Below are positions 53,127-60,260 of a stretch of DNA of 64,000 nt, piece by piece. The stretch is from Chryseobacterium shigense (lineage in GTDB: Bacteria > Bacteroidota > Bacteroidia > Flavobacteriales > Weeksellaceae): NCBI RefSeq assembly GCF_900156575.1, contig NZ_FTNY01000004.1:620001-684000 (forward strand). The letters run 5' to 3'. Made by a program: the position numbers and the translations under genes. The notes under the pieces were generated by a model. It saw nothing but the letters and a program-made list of their open reading frames with translations, had not been told where the DNA came from and did not search any database. Each line of letters opens with the position of its first letter. The first letter of the stretch is position 1.

Positions 53127-54881
53127 ATGTTTCGATCACACACGAACGGAGAATTATCTCTGAAAAATCTTAATGAAGAAGTTACACTTTCCGGATGGGT
53201 ACAGACTATCCGTGATAAAGGATTTATGATTTGGATAGATCTTCGGGATCGTTACGGAATTACCCAATTGGTTTTTGACCAGGATCGTTCTTCTGCACAA
53301 ATGATGGAAGAGGCAAAAAAATTGGGACGTGAATTCGTTATTCAGGTTACAGGAAAAGTAATCGAAAGAGTAAGCAAAAATCCCAATATTCCAACAGGAG
53401 AAATTGAAATTTTAGTTGAAAAATTAACGGTTCTTAATGAATCTCAACTTCCTCCTTTCACTATTGAAGATGAAACGGATGGTGGTGAAGAATTAAGAAT
53501 GAAATACCGTTATCTGGATATCAGAAGAGCGCCGGTAAGAGATAAACTGATCTTCCGTCACAAAATGGCGCAGAAAGTAAGAAATTACCTTTCAGATGAA
53601 GGATTTATCGAAGTGGAAACTCCGGTTTTAATTAAATCTACTCCGGAAGGCGCAAGAGACTTCGTTGTTCCAAGCAGAATGAATCCGGGACAATTCTACG
53701 CCTTACCACAATCACCCCAAACTTTCAAACAATTGTTGATGGTAGGGGGAATGGATAAATATTTCCAGATTGTAAAATGCTTCCGTGATGAAGACCTGAG
53801 AGCAGACAGACAGCCGGAATTTACACAAATCGACTGTGAAATGGCTTTCGTAGAGCAGGAAGATGTAATGAATGTCTTTGAAGGAATGACGAAAACACTC
53901 ATCAAAGATATTACAGGTCAGGAATTTGGAACTTTCCCTAGAATGACCTTTGCAGAAGCCATGCAAAAATACGGAAACGATAAACCTGACATCCGTTTCG
54001 GAATGGAATTCGTGGAACTGAATGATTTGGTCAAAGGAAAAGATTTTAAAATATTTGATGACGCTGAATTAGTAGTAGGAATCAATGTAGAAGGATGTGC
54101 TGATTATACAAGAAAGCAGATCGATGAATTGGTAGAATGGGTAAAACGTCCACAGATTGGGGCATCCGGAATGGTTTGGGCTAAATTCCAGAATGATGGT
54201 GTGAAAACCTCATCTGTCAACAAATTTTACAACGAAGAAGATCTGGCGAAGATCATTGAAAAATTCGGAGCTAAAGAAGGTGACTTAATGCTGATCTTAT
54301 CCGGAAATGAAAATAAGGTAAGAGCTCAGCTGTCTGCATTAAGAATGGAACTTGGAAACCGTTTGGGACTGAGAAAAGGAAATGTATTTGCGCCGCTTTG
54401 GGTGGTAGACTTCCCATTATTGGAATTCGACGAAGAAAGTGGACGCTACCATGCCATGCACCACCCTTTTACCTCTCCTAAGCCGGAAGACATTCATTTA
54501 CTGGAAACAGATCCGGGCAAAGCAAGAGCCAACGCTTATGATATGGTTCTTAACGGAAACGAGATCGGTGGAGGCTCTATCAGAATATTTGACAAAGATC
54601 TTCAGTCTAAAATGTTTGACCTTTTAGGATTTACTAAAGAAGAAGCAGAAGCGCAGTTCGGATTCCTGATGAATGCCTTCAAATACGGAGCACCTCCTCA
54701 CGGTGGTTTGGCTTTCGGATTTGACCGTTTGGTAGCTATTCTTGACGGAAACGAAGTGATCCGGGATTATATCGCATTCCCTAAGAATAACTCAGGACGG
54801 GATGTGATGATCGACGCTCCTGCATCTATTGCTGATGCACAGCTGGACGAACTTGAAATACAATTGAATTTAAAAGCATAA
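53127..54881 (+). CDS. aspS: Aspartate-tRNA ligase
   Basis: ATG at 53127 (MFRSHTNGELSLKNLNEEVTLSGWVQTIRDKG) is the conserved start; the open frame begins seven codons earlier at a TTG. The 584-residue class IIb enzyme has an N-terminal OB-fold (about 10-110), motif 2 FRDEDLRADRQPEFTQIDCEM, a bacterial GAD-type insertion (about 280-420) and motif 3 GGLAFGFDRLVAIL. LPQSPQTFKQLLMVGGMDKYFQI is in the active site. It charges tRNA-Asp. Confidence 0.96.
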   Translation: MFRSHTNGELSLKNLNEEVTLSGWVQTIRDKGFMIWIDLRDRYGITQLVFDQDRSSAQMMEEAKKLGREFVIQVTGKVIERVSKNPNIPTGEIEILVEKLTVLNESQLPPFTIEDETDGGEELRMKYRYLDIRRAPVRDKLIFRHKMAQKVRNYLSDEGFIEVETPVLIKSTPEGARDFVVPSRMNPGQFYALPQSPQTFKQLLMVGGMDKYFQIVKCFRDEDLRADRQPEFTQIDCEMAFVEQEDVMNVFEGMTKTLIKDITGQEFGTFPRMTFAEAMQKYGNDKPDIRFGMEFVELNDLVKGKDFKIFDDAELVVGINVEGCADYTRKQIDELVEWVKRPQIGASGMVWAKFQNDGVKTSSVNKFYNEEDLAKIIEKFGAKEGDLMLILSGNENKVRAQLSALRMELGNRLGLRKGNVFAPLWVVDFPLLEFDEESGRYHAMHHPFTSPKPEDIHLLETDPGKARANAYDMVLNGNEIGGGSIRIFDKDLQSKMFDLLGFTKEEAEAQFGFLMNAFKYGAPPHGGLAFGFDRLVAILDGNEVIRDYIAFPKNNSGRDVMIDAPASIADAQLDELEIQLNLKA

Positions 54882-54885
54882 ATTG

Positions 54886-54913
54886 AAAGCGGGGTTATTT
54901 TCCCCGCTTTTTT
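54886..54913 (+). terminator. aspS terminator
   Basis: A perfect 9-bp stem (AAAGCGGGG and complement) with a 7-nt loop, followed by T residues, ending 13 nt before the next gene. Confidence 0.88.
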
Positions 54914-54925
54914 AATGACCTAAAA

Positions 54926-55657
54926 ATGAAAATCGCAGCAGCACAAATTAAACCTGTAAAAGGAGATATTCTGAAAAACATTGAGAATCATACAAGATTA
55001 ATCGAAGCCGCAGTTTATAAAAATGTTGATTTCATTATCTTCCCTGAGCTTTCAATTACCGACTACGAACCTAAATTAGCGGAACCGCTATCAATTGATT
55101 ATGAAAATGAGACTTTAGAGGTATTCCAGAAATTGGCAGATGAAAATAACATCAGCATCACTGTTGGAATGCCTACAAAATCTGAGGATCAATTATTGAT
55201 CAGCAGTATTATATTTCAACCGAAAAAAAGAAGAGAAGTTTATTCAAAGCGTCATCTCTTCCCAACGGAAACCGCGGTTTTTTCAAAAGGAAATACCTTC
55301 TGTCAGTTGGAAATATTGCAGAATAAAATTTCATTAGCCATCTGTTATGATTTATCGGATCCGCTGCATTCTCAAGAAGCTTATCAGGCAGGTTCAAACA
55401 TCTATACGGCAAGTGTTCTCAATTCTTTCAATGGCATTGATGAAGATATTAGTAAGCTATCTACTATCGCAGAAAAATACCACATGCATGTTGTAATGTC
55501 CAATTTCATCGGAGAGTCCGGAGGTTATGAATGTGCCGGAAAGTCTTCTGTCTGGAATAATGACGGAAGTTTACTCGGGCAGCTCAACAGTGAGGATGAA
55601 GGCATCCTGATTTTAGATACTGAAAATAATCTGGTAGAAAAGAAATACATCAGTTAA
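54926..55657 (+). CDS. Carbon-nitrogen hydrolase (nitrilase superfamily)
   Basis: 243 residues. The Glu-Lys-Cys triad is visible as FIIFPELSITDYEP (Glu near 43), YSKRHLFPTE (Lys near 109) and LAICYDLSDPLHSQEAY (Cys near 139). The protein starts MKIAAAQIKPVKGD, typical of the family. It hydrolyses an amide or carbamoyl bond; the substrate cannot be told. It is cytosolic. It follows aspS by 44 nt but behind a terminator, and precedes a VOC gene by 31 nt. Confidence 0.9.
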   Translation: MKIAAAQIKPVKGDILKNIENHTRLIEAAVYKNVDFIIFPELSITDYEPKLAEPLSIDYENETLEVFQKLADENNISITVGMPTKSEDQLLISSIIFQPKKRREVYSKRHLFPTETAVFSKGNTFCQLEILQNKISLAICYDLSDPLHSQEAYQAGSNIYTASVLNSFNGIDEDISKLSTIAEKYHMHVVMSNFIGESGGYECAGKSSVWNNDGSLLGQLNSEDEGILILDTENNLVEKKYIS

Positions 55658-55688
55658 AATACTCGAAATTCACAAAGAACCATAAAAA

Positions 55689-56114
55689 ATGGAATTCAAC
55701 AGATTAACTCCAGAATTACAGGTAAGCAACATAGCTCAATCTAAACTTTTTTATGTAAAACAACTTGGGTTTACAGTAGAATTTGAAAGAGAAGAAGATC
55801 GGTTCATATTGATTTCTTATGAAGGTTCGCAATTGATGCTTGAAGAGGATCACCCGGAAGCATGGATTACAGAAGCACCTGTTTTTCCAAGAGGAAGAGG
55901 AATTAATTTCCAAATTGAAGTAAACAGTTTAAGTAGTATCATCGCAAAAATTAAGGAATACTGCATTACCTACTTTAGAGAGCCCAAAGAACAGTGGTAC
56001 AGAATCAATAATAAAGAAGAGGGTGTTAAAGAATTACTAATTCAGGATCCTGACGGCTATCTTTTAAGATTTCAAGAATATCTTGGTGAAAGAGATTATA
56101 CAGGATTAATTTAG
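55689..56114 (+). CDS. VOC-fold (glyoxalase/bleomycin-resistance-like) protein
   Basis: 141 residues with two beta-alpha-beta-beta-beta halves. NRLTPELQVSNIAQSKLFYVKQLGFTVEFE, LMLEEDHPEAW and LLIQDPDGYLLRFQEYLG match bleomycin-binding Ble-like proteins of the VOC superfamily. It probably binds a hydrophobic or cationic ligand as a dimer; resistance activity is not proven by sequence. Four nucleotides separate it from the next gene. Confidence 0.82.
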   Translation: MEFNRLTPELQVSNIAQSKLFYVKQLGFTVEFEREEDRFILISYEGSQLMLEEDHPEAWITEAPVFPRGRGINFQIEVNSLSSIIAKIKEYCITYFREPKEQWYRINNKEEGVKELLIQDPDGYLLRFQEYLGERDYTGLI

Positions 56115-56118
56115 ATTA

Positions 56119-56712
56119 ATGAAAGAAAAACAAAAGCCCAAAATTTGGGAAATTCTAATTAGTGTGATAGGCTTAATAGGGCTATTTATGTTATTTTATG
56201 GAATAGGTGGAAAAGTAAAGGGTACAAAAAGGATACTCCCTTTTGAGGCTGACTACTTCGTAGGAGGTCTTTGTATATTAATACCCATCTACTTTTACAT
56301 TTTTTCCAAAGCTAATAATGAAGAAGGGTTTCCTCTAAAGAACTTCAACAGAAAGCTCGTGATTGATGATATAAAAAAATACAGAATTTCCGGTCAGGTA
56401 GACTTAAAGAAAGCAGTGATAGAAAGTTTCGTTTTTGGGATTGGAAAAATACAGAATGACTATGTTAATATTTTCTATAATAAAGGGGATATTGAATTTG
56501 TAAAAACCAAAATTACAGTGGAATGTACTGATGGAGATTTCCCGACAACAATAACAGCATTGACAAATATTGACACAATAACTTTGAATGAAATTTTTCA
56601 GAAACAGCTAACTTCAGCGACCGTATATTTTGACAAATATATCCCAAGCAATTATTATATTGATTTGGAATTCTTAGAAGGCTGGGAAAAACAAAATGGA
56701 AGCGGGAACTAA
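56119..56712 (+). CDS. Small membrane protein of unknown function
   Basis: 197 residues. Two N-terminal membrane helices are visible: ILISVIGLIGLFMLFYGIGG (about 11-30) and YFVGGLCILIPIYFYIFSKA (about 44-63). A soluble domain of about 130 residues follows, containing DIKKYRISGQVDLKKAVIESFVFGIGK and TVECTDGDFPTTITALTNIDTITLNEIF. I do not recognise the family. The stop codon lies inside the terminator hairpin. Codon use is like that of its neighbours but it is more AT-rich. Confidence 0.7.
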   Translation: MKEKQKPKIWEILISVIGLIGLFMLFYGIGGKVKGTKRILPFEADYFVGGLCILIPIYFYIFSKANNEEGFPLKNFNRKLVIDDIKKYRISGQVDLKKAVIESFVFGIGKIQNDYVNIFYNKGDIEFVKTKITVECTDGDFPTTITALTNIDTITLNEIFQKQLTSATVYFDKYIPSNYYIDLEFLEGWEKQNGSGN

Positions 56713-56726
56713 ATCCCGCTTTTTTT
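56701..56726 (+). terminator. Terminator overlapping the stop of the small membrane protein
   Basis: AGCGGGA/TCCCGCT 7-bp stem with a 6-nt loop that contains the TAA stop, followed by seven T residues. Confidence 0.85.
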
Positions 56727-56736
56727 CAAAAGAACT

Positions 56737-58011
56737 TTATTCAATTTTCAATATCTCATTTCTTCCCGGACCCGTAGAAAGATAGGTAATCGGAACTCCA
56801 AGCTCATCGTTCAGAAAAGAAAGAAATTCCTTTAATTCAGAAGGCAAATCAGAAGCTTTTTCCACCGATGTAATATTTCCTTCCCAACCTGTCATCGATT
56901 TCAGAACCGGGCGTGCATCTTGAGGCAACGTTCCAGAAATGGTGGCCTTGCTTCCGTCTTCAAGTTCATAATGGGTACACACGGCTACAGATTTCATTCC
57001 GCTTAAAACATCAGCTTTGGTCAGGATCACCTGAGTCACCCCGTTGATCATGATCGCATATCGTAAAGCCGGAAGATCCAGCCAGCCTATTCTTCTGGGA
57101 CGTCCCGTATTCGAGCCAAACTCATTGCCCTTATTTCTGATCTCTTCACCAAGCTCATCAAAAATCTCCGTCGGAAACATTCCATTGCCTACCCTTGTAC
57201 AGTATGCTTTTGCAATCCCGAATATTTCACCGACTTTTTTAGGCGAAATACCCAATCCGCTGCAAGCTCCTGAAGCGGTGGTGGAAGAAGATGTTACATA
57301 GGGATAAGTGCCATGATCTATATCCAGCATTGCAGCCTGAGATCCTTCAGCAAGAATCTTCTTCCCTCTTAATAAAGCAGTATTTAAAAACAGTTCCGTT
57401 TCTGCACGAGTGAACTTCTTCAAAAATTCTATAGCTTCAAAAAACTCCCTGCTGATTTCTTCCAATGGGGGAAGTACCGTATCACCGCCTGCCAGCACGC
57501 TGTAATCTCTCTTTAAAATATGGTCTACCCTGCTCTTAAAATCCGGGGCATCTATATCACCAACCCTTAGATTCTGTCTCAGGATCTTATTGGAATACGC
57601 CTGGGCAATTCCGTTTCTTGTCGTGCCGATGGTGGTATAATCAGGATTATCCTCCATGAAGATATCCAGAAGCTTATGGGTCGGAAGGACAAGGTGTGCT
57701 TTTTTAGATATAATCAGATTATTTTCCGGCTCAATAGTTCCGTCAAATTCCTTAAGATTTAAAATTTCTCTTCTCAGACTTACAGGGTCCAGAACGGCTC
57801 CCGTTCCGATAATATTCTGAACTCCTTTCATGAAAATCCCGGAAGGAAGAGATTTCAGTGTGATTCTTTTTCCGTGACGTTCTATACTGTGTCCGGCATT
57901 CGCGCCACCATTAAACCGGGCGGTAATGTCATAGTCTTCACTGATGAGATCAATAAACTTACCCTTACCTTCATCCCCCCACTGCAATCCTAATACAATA
58001 TCCATATTCAT
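56737..58011 (-). CDS. purA: Adenylosuccinate synthetase
   Basis: 424 residues (or 422 from the second ATG at 58005). Conserved parts are GLQWGDEGKGKFID (catalytic Asp), GGANAGHSIE (catalytic His), EGSQAAMLDIDHGTYPYVTSSSTTASG, SNTGRPRRIGWLD and LTKADVLSG. The IMP loop end reads STGPGRNEIL where most PurA proteins have GPDR. It joins IMP and aspartate using GTP in AMP synthesis. It has a TAGCTTTG promoter with a Crp-like palindrome about 41 bp upstream of the likely transcription start. It may be a second purA; that cannot be judged from this window. Confidence 0.92.
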   Translation of the reverse strand: MNMDIVLGLQWGDEGKGKFIDLISEDYDITARFNGGANAGHSIERHGKRITLKSLPSGIFMKGVQNIIGTGAVLDPVSLRREILNLKEFDGTIEPENNLIISKKAHLVLPTHKLLDIFMEDNPDYTTIGTTRNGIAQAYSNKILRQNLRVGDIDAPDFKSRVDHILKRDYSVLAGGDTVLPPLEEISREFFEAIEFLKKFTRAETELFLNTALLRGKKILAEGSQAAMLDIDHGTYPYVTSSSTTASGACSGLGISPKKVGEIFGIAKAYCTRVGNGMFPTEIFDELGEEIRNKGNEFGSNTGRPRRIGWLDLPALRYAIMINGVTQVILTKADVLSGMKSVAVCTHYELEDGSKATISGTLPQDARPVLKSMTGWEGNITSVEKASDLPSELKEFLSFLNDELGVPITYLSTGPGRNEILKIE

Positions 58012-58031
58012 ACTCTACATTTTTTATAGTG

Positions 58032-58039
58032 CAAAGCTA
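58032..58039 (-). promoter_or_regulatory. -7 element of the purA promoter
   Basis: On the minus strand TAGCTTTG fits TAnnTTTG. There is no TTG 17-23 nt upstream; instead a palindrome (58062-58075) lies 22 nt away, as expected for a promoter needing an activator. Confidence 0.65.
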
Positions 58040-58061
58040 TAACAGACAGAACGCGAAGCCA

Positions 58062-58075
58062 TTGTCATTTGACAA
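58062..58075. promoter_or_regulatory. Crp/Fnr-type operator, copy 1 (purA side)
   Basis: TTGTCATTTGACAA is a perfect palindrome (TTGTCA-TT-TGACAA). It is identical to copy 2 at 58714-58727, including the preceding CCA. Its centre lies near -41 relative to the transcription start inferred from the purA -7 element, the class II activation position of Crp-family proteins. Confidence 0.7.
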
Positions 58076-58083
58076 AAAAGTAT

Positions 58084-58653
58084 TTACACAATATTTCTTC
58101 TGATGCGGCTCAATGAAGAAGGCGTAATACCAAGATAAGAAGCGAGCATGGATTGCGGCACTCTGTTGGCAAGCCCGGGATAATGATCTAAAAAATGAAT
58201 ATACCTTGATTTAGCATCCAGATTCAGCATGGTACTGGCCACCTTAAGTTTATTCTCTGCTACAAAAGCATGAAGCCTGGCGAATAATACCGGCCAAACA
58301 GCAATTTCCTTTTCCAACTTTTTGAAATAATCGAGATCAATGGCCAGCAGAACACCATCGGTTACTGCTTCAATATATTCAAGCGCAGGGATCTGGTCGG
58401 CAAATCCATAGAAATCACCTATAAACCTTCCCTCATATATAAAGTAACGTGTAAAATCATCTCCCTGTTTATTATAGTACAAGGATCTGAAAACACCTTC
58501 TTTTACAAAAGCAATTTTTCGGCTCACCTTTCCGGCTTCTATAAAAGCTTCTCCTTTAAGAATAGTGATTTCCTGCAAACCCTGAGCGATCAGCAACTCC
58601 TCTTCTTTATTCAGTATTCCGAATTTTCTTATGTACTTAAAAAGTTCTTCCAT
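58084..58653 (-). CDS. Crp/Fnr-family transcriptional regulator
   Basis: ATG at 58653 (MEELFKYIRKFGILNKEEELLI) is preferred; the frame opens six codons earlier. The 189-residue protein has a cyclic-nucleotide-binding-type cupin (about 20-115: GEAFIEAGKVSRKIAFVKEGVFRSLYYNKQGDDFTRYF and GDFYGFADQ). After a dimer helix comes a C-terminal helix-turn-helix reading RVPQSMLASYLGITPSSLSRIRRNI. There are no Cys clusters, so it is not an iron-sulfur Fnr. Two identical palindromes flank the gene, supporting self-control and control of its neighbours. The effector is unknown. Confidence 0.9.
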   Translation of the reverse strand: MEELFKYIRKFGILNKEEELLIAQGLQEITILKGEAFIEAGKVSRKIAFVKEGVFRSLYYNKQGDDFTRYFIYEGRFIGDFYGFADQIPALEYIEAVTDGVLLAIDLDYFKKLEKEIAVWPVLFARLHAFVAENKLKVASTMLNLDAKSRYIHFLDHYPGLANRVPQSMLASYLGITPSSLSRIRRNIV

Positions 58654-58713
58654 ATGTATTGACGCCCTCATATCGGGAAAATATAAATGTATAAAAATAG
58701 TATGGACATCCCA

Positions 58714-58727
58714 TTGTCATTTGACAA
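58714..58727. promoter_or_regulatory. Crp/Fnr-type operator, copy 2 (crp/ku divergent region)
   Basis: TTGTCATTTGACAA, identical to copy 1. It lies 61 nt before the chosen start of the Crp/Fnr gene and 72 nt before ku, in the shared divergent region. A TATATTTT word on the minus strand (58679-58686) could be the crp -7 element, placing the operator near -45. Confidence 0.7.
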
Positions 58728-58798
58728 CAAGACAATAAAATGTACCCCAGAATCTTTTCACGGCATGTTAATTGATTGATTTTTAAAAACGTAAGACA

Positions 58799-59584
58799 AT
58801 GAAAGCAATCTGGAACGGCGCCATTGGCTTCGGTTTAGTCAATATCCCGGTTAAAATCTATTCAGCCACAGAAACCACGAAACTGGACCTCGATATGCTC
58901 GACAAATCTGATTTTTCCAATATCAAATTCAAAAGAGTGAATGAGAGTACCGGAAAAGAAGTAAAATGGGAGAATATTGTAAAAGGGTATCTCATGGATG
59001 ATCAATACATCGTTCTTGATGAGGAAGATTATGAAGCGGCAAGCCCTGAAAAAACAAAAATACTTTCCATTGATCAGTTTGTGAAGGAATCAGAAGTAGA
59101 CAGTGTCTATTTCGAAAACCCCTACTTTCTGGAGCCCCAGAAAAATGGCGAAAATGCCTATCGGCTTCTGTTAAAAGCTTTGCAGGAAACAGAAATGGCT
59201 GGTATCGGAACTTTTGTCCTCCGGGACAGCGAGGCTATTGGTATGATCCGGCCTTACAATGAAGAAATACTGGTTCTGAACCGGCTTAGGTTTAATCAGG
59301 AAATAAGAGATTATAAGGATCTTAAAATTCCTGCTCAAAAAACACCTAAACCCGCAGAGCTTAAAATGGCAGTAAGTCTTATCAAACAACTTTCTCAGGA
59401 ATTTGATCCTGTGATGTATAAAGATAATTATTCTGATGAATTGATGAAAATCATCAAAAAGAAAGCGAAAGGCAAAAATATAAAAGCCAAAAAAGCCGAA
59501 CCTGTTAAAGAGGGAAAAGTAATTGATCTTATGGCTCAGCTGAAAGCCAGCCTGCAAACTTCTAAATCCAAATCTGCATCGTAA
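58799..59584 (+). CDS. ku: Non-homologous end joining protein Ku
   Basis: 261 residues. The bacterial Ku core starts MKAIWNGAIGFGLVNIPVKIYSATE and continues with FKRVNESTGKEVKWENIVKGYLMDD, ENPYFLEPQKNGENAYRLL and IGMIRPYNEEILVLNRLRF. The C-terminal tail (about 215-261) is Lys-rich. It forms a homodimeric ring on DNA ends and recruits LigD. The stop overlaps the ligD start as TAATG, so translation is coupled. No clear TAnnTTTG promoter was found in front; a Crp-type operator lies 72 nt upstream. Confidence 0.95.
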   Translation: MKAIWNGAIGFGLVNIPVKIYSATETTKLDLDMLDKSDFSNIKFKRVNESTGKEVKWENIVKGYLMDDQYIVLDEEDYEAASPEKTKILSIDQFVKESEVDSVYFENPYFLEPQKNGENAYRLLLKALQETEMAGIGTFVLRDSEAIGMIRPYNEEILVLNRLRFNQEIRDYKDLKIPAQKTPKPAELKMAVSLIKQLSQEFDPVMYKDNYSDELMKIIKKKAKGKNIKAKKAEPVKEGKVIDLMAQLKASLQTSKSKSAS

Positions 59585-60189
59585 TGGCCCTAAAAGATTA
59601 CCAGAATAAACGAAAGTTCGACGAGACCACCGAACCTAAAGGCAAGACCAAAAAAAGCAAAGACCAACTCGTTTTTGTGGTTCAGAGGCATGCAGCTTCC
59701 CGGCTTCACTATGATTTCCGTCTGGAAATGGAAGGGGTACTGAAAAGCTGGGCGATTCCCAAAGGCCCTTCACTGGATTCAAAAGACAAACGCCTTGCCA
59801 TGATGGTGGAAGACCATCCCTATGACTATAAAGATTTTGAAGGGAATATCCCGGAAGGAAACTATGGAGCCGGACAGGTAGAAGTGTGGGACATCGGAAC
59901 GTATGAACCTTTAGATGATACAAGCCGGCTTTCTGACGAGAAAGAATTATTAAAAGAATTAAAAGCAGGTTCCATAAAATTCATTTTACATGGTAAAAAA
60001 CTGAAAGGTGAATTTGCGCTGGTTAAAATGAAAAATGCTGAAAATAATGCATGGCTTTTAATTAAACATAAAGATGATTTCGCAGAAGAAAAATATGATG
60101 CAGAGGAAAACACCTCGCCAAAATCTCTGGTAACTCAATTTTTAGAGGAAAAAAAAAGCCTAAAAATAAAGGAAAAAAGGAAGTCATAA
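59584..60189 (+). CDS. ligD: LigD N-terminal part: 3'-phosphoesterase (PE) domain ORF
   Basis: 201 residues. The PE metal and active-site residues are visible: VVQRHAASRLHYDFRLEMEGVLKSWAIPKGPS (His, His, Asp) and MVEDHPYDYKDFEGNIPEGNYGAGQVEVWD. It trims 3' phosphate or ribonucleotide ends in NHEJ. The ORF ends in 14 codons (from AGC at 60157) that look out of frame: after the A9 run at 60149-60157 a -1 shift continues into a Lys-rich linker and the ligase domain. It is therefore the 5' piece of ligD, not a stand-alone gene, unless the shift is real and permanent. Confidence 0.88.
   Translation: MALKDYQNKRKFDETTEPKGKTKKSKDQLVFVVQRHAASRLHYDFRLEMEGVLKSWAIPKGPSLDSKDKRLAMMVEDHPYDYKDFEGNIPEGNYGAGQVEVWDIGTYEPLDDTSRLSDEKELLKELKAGSIKFILHGKKLKGEFALVKMKNAENNAWLLIKHKDDFAEEKYDAEENTSPKSLVTQFLEEKKSLKIKEKRKS
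60149..60157 (+). other. A9 run with A_AAA_AAA slippery heptamer in ligD (frameshift site)
   Basis: In the PE frame the codons are GAG GAA AAA AAA AGC, so the heptamer A_AAA_AAA lies exactly in the frame needed for -1 slippage. A -1 shift leads to AAG CCT AAA AAT AAA, a linker that joins the ligase frame with no stop. No strong downstream stem was seen. Ten or seven adenines would put the frames together directly. Confidence 0.75.
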
Positions 60190-60260
60190 CCTCAGAGAAA
60201 AGCTTTAAAAATTTCAATTCTTTATCCACCGAAAAAAAGCTGACCTCGTTCATCAAACCG

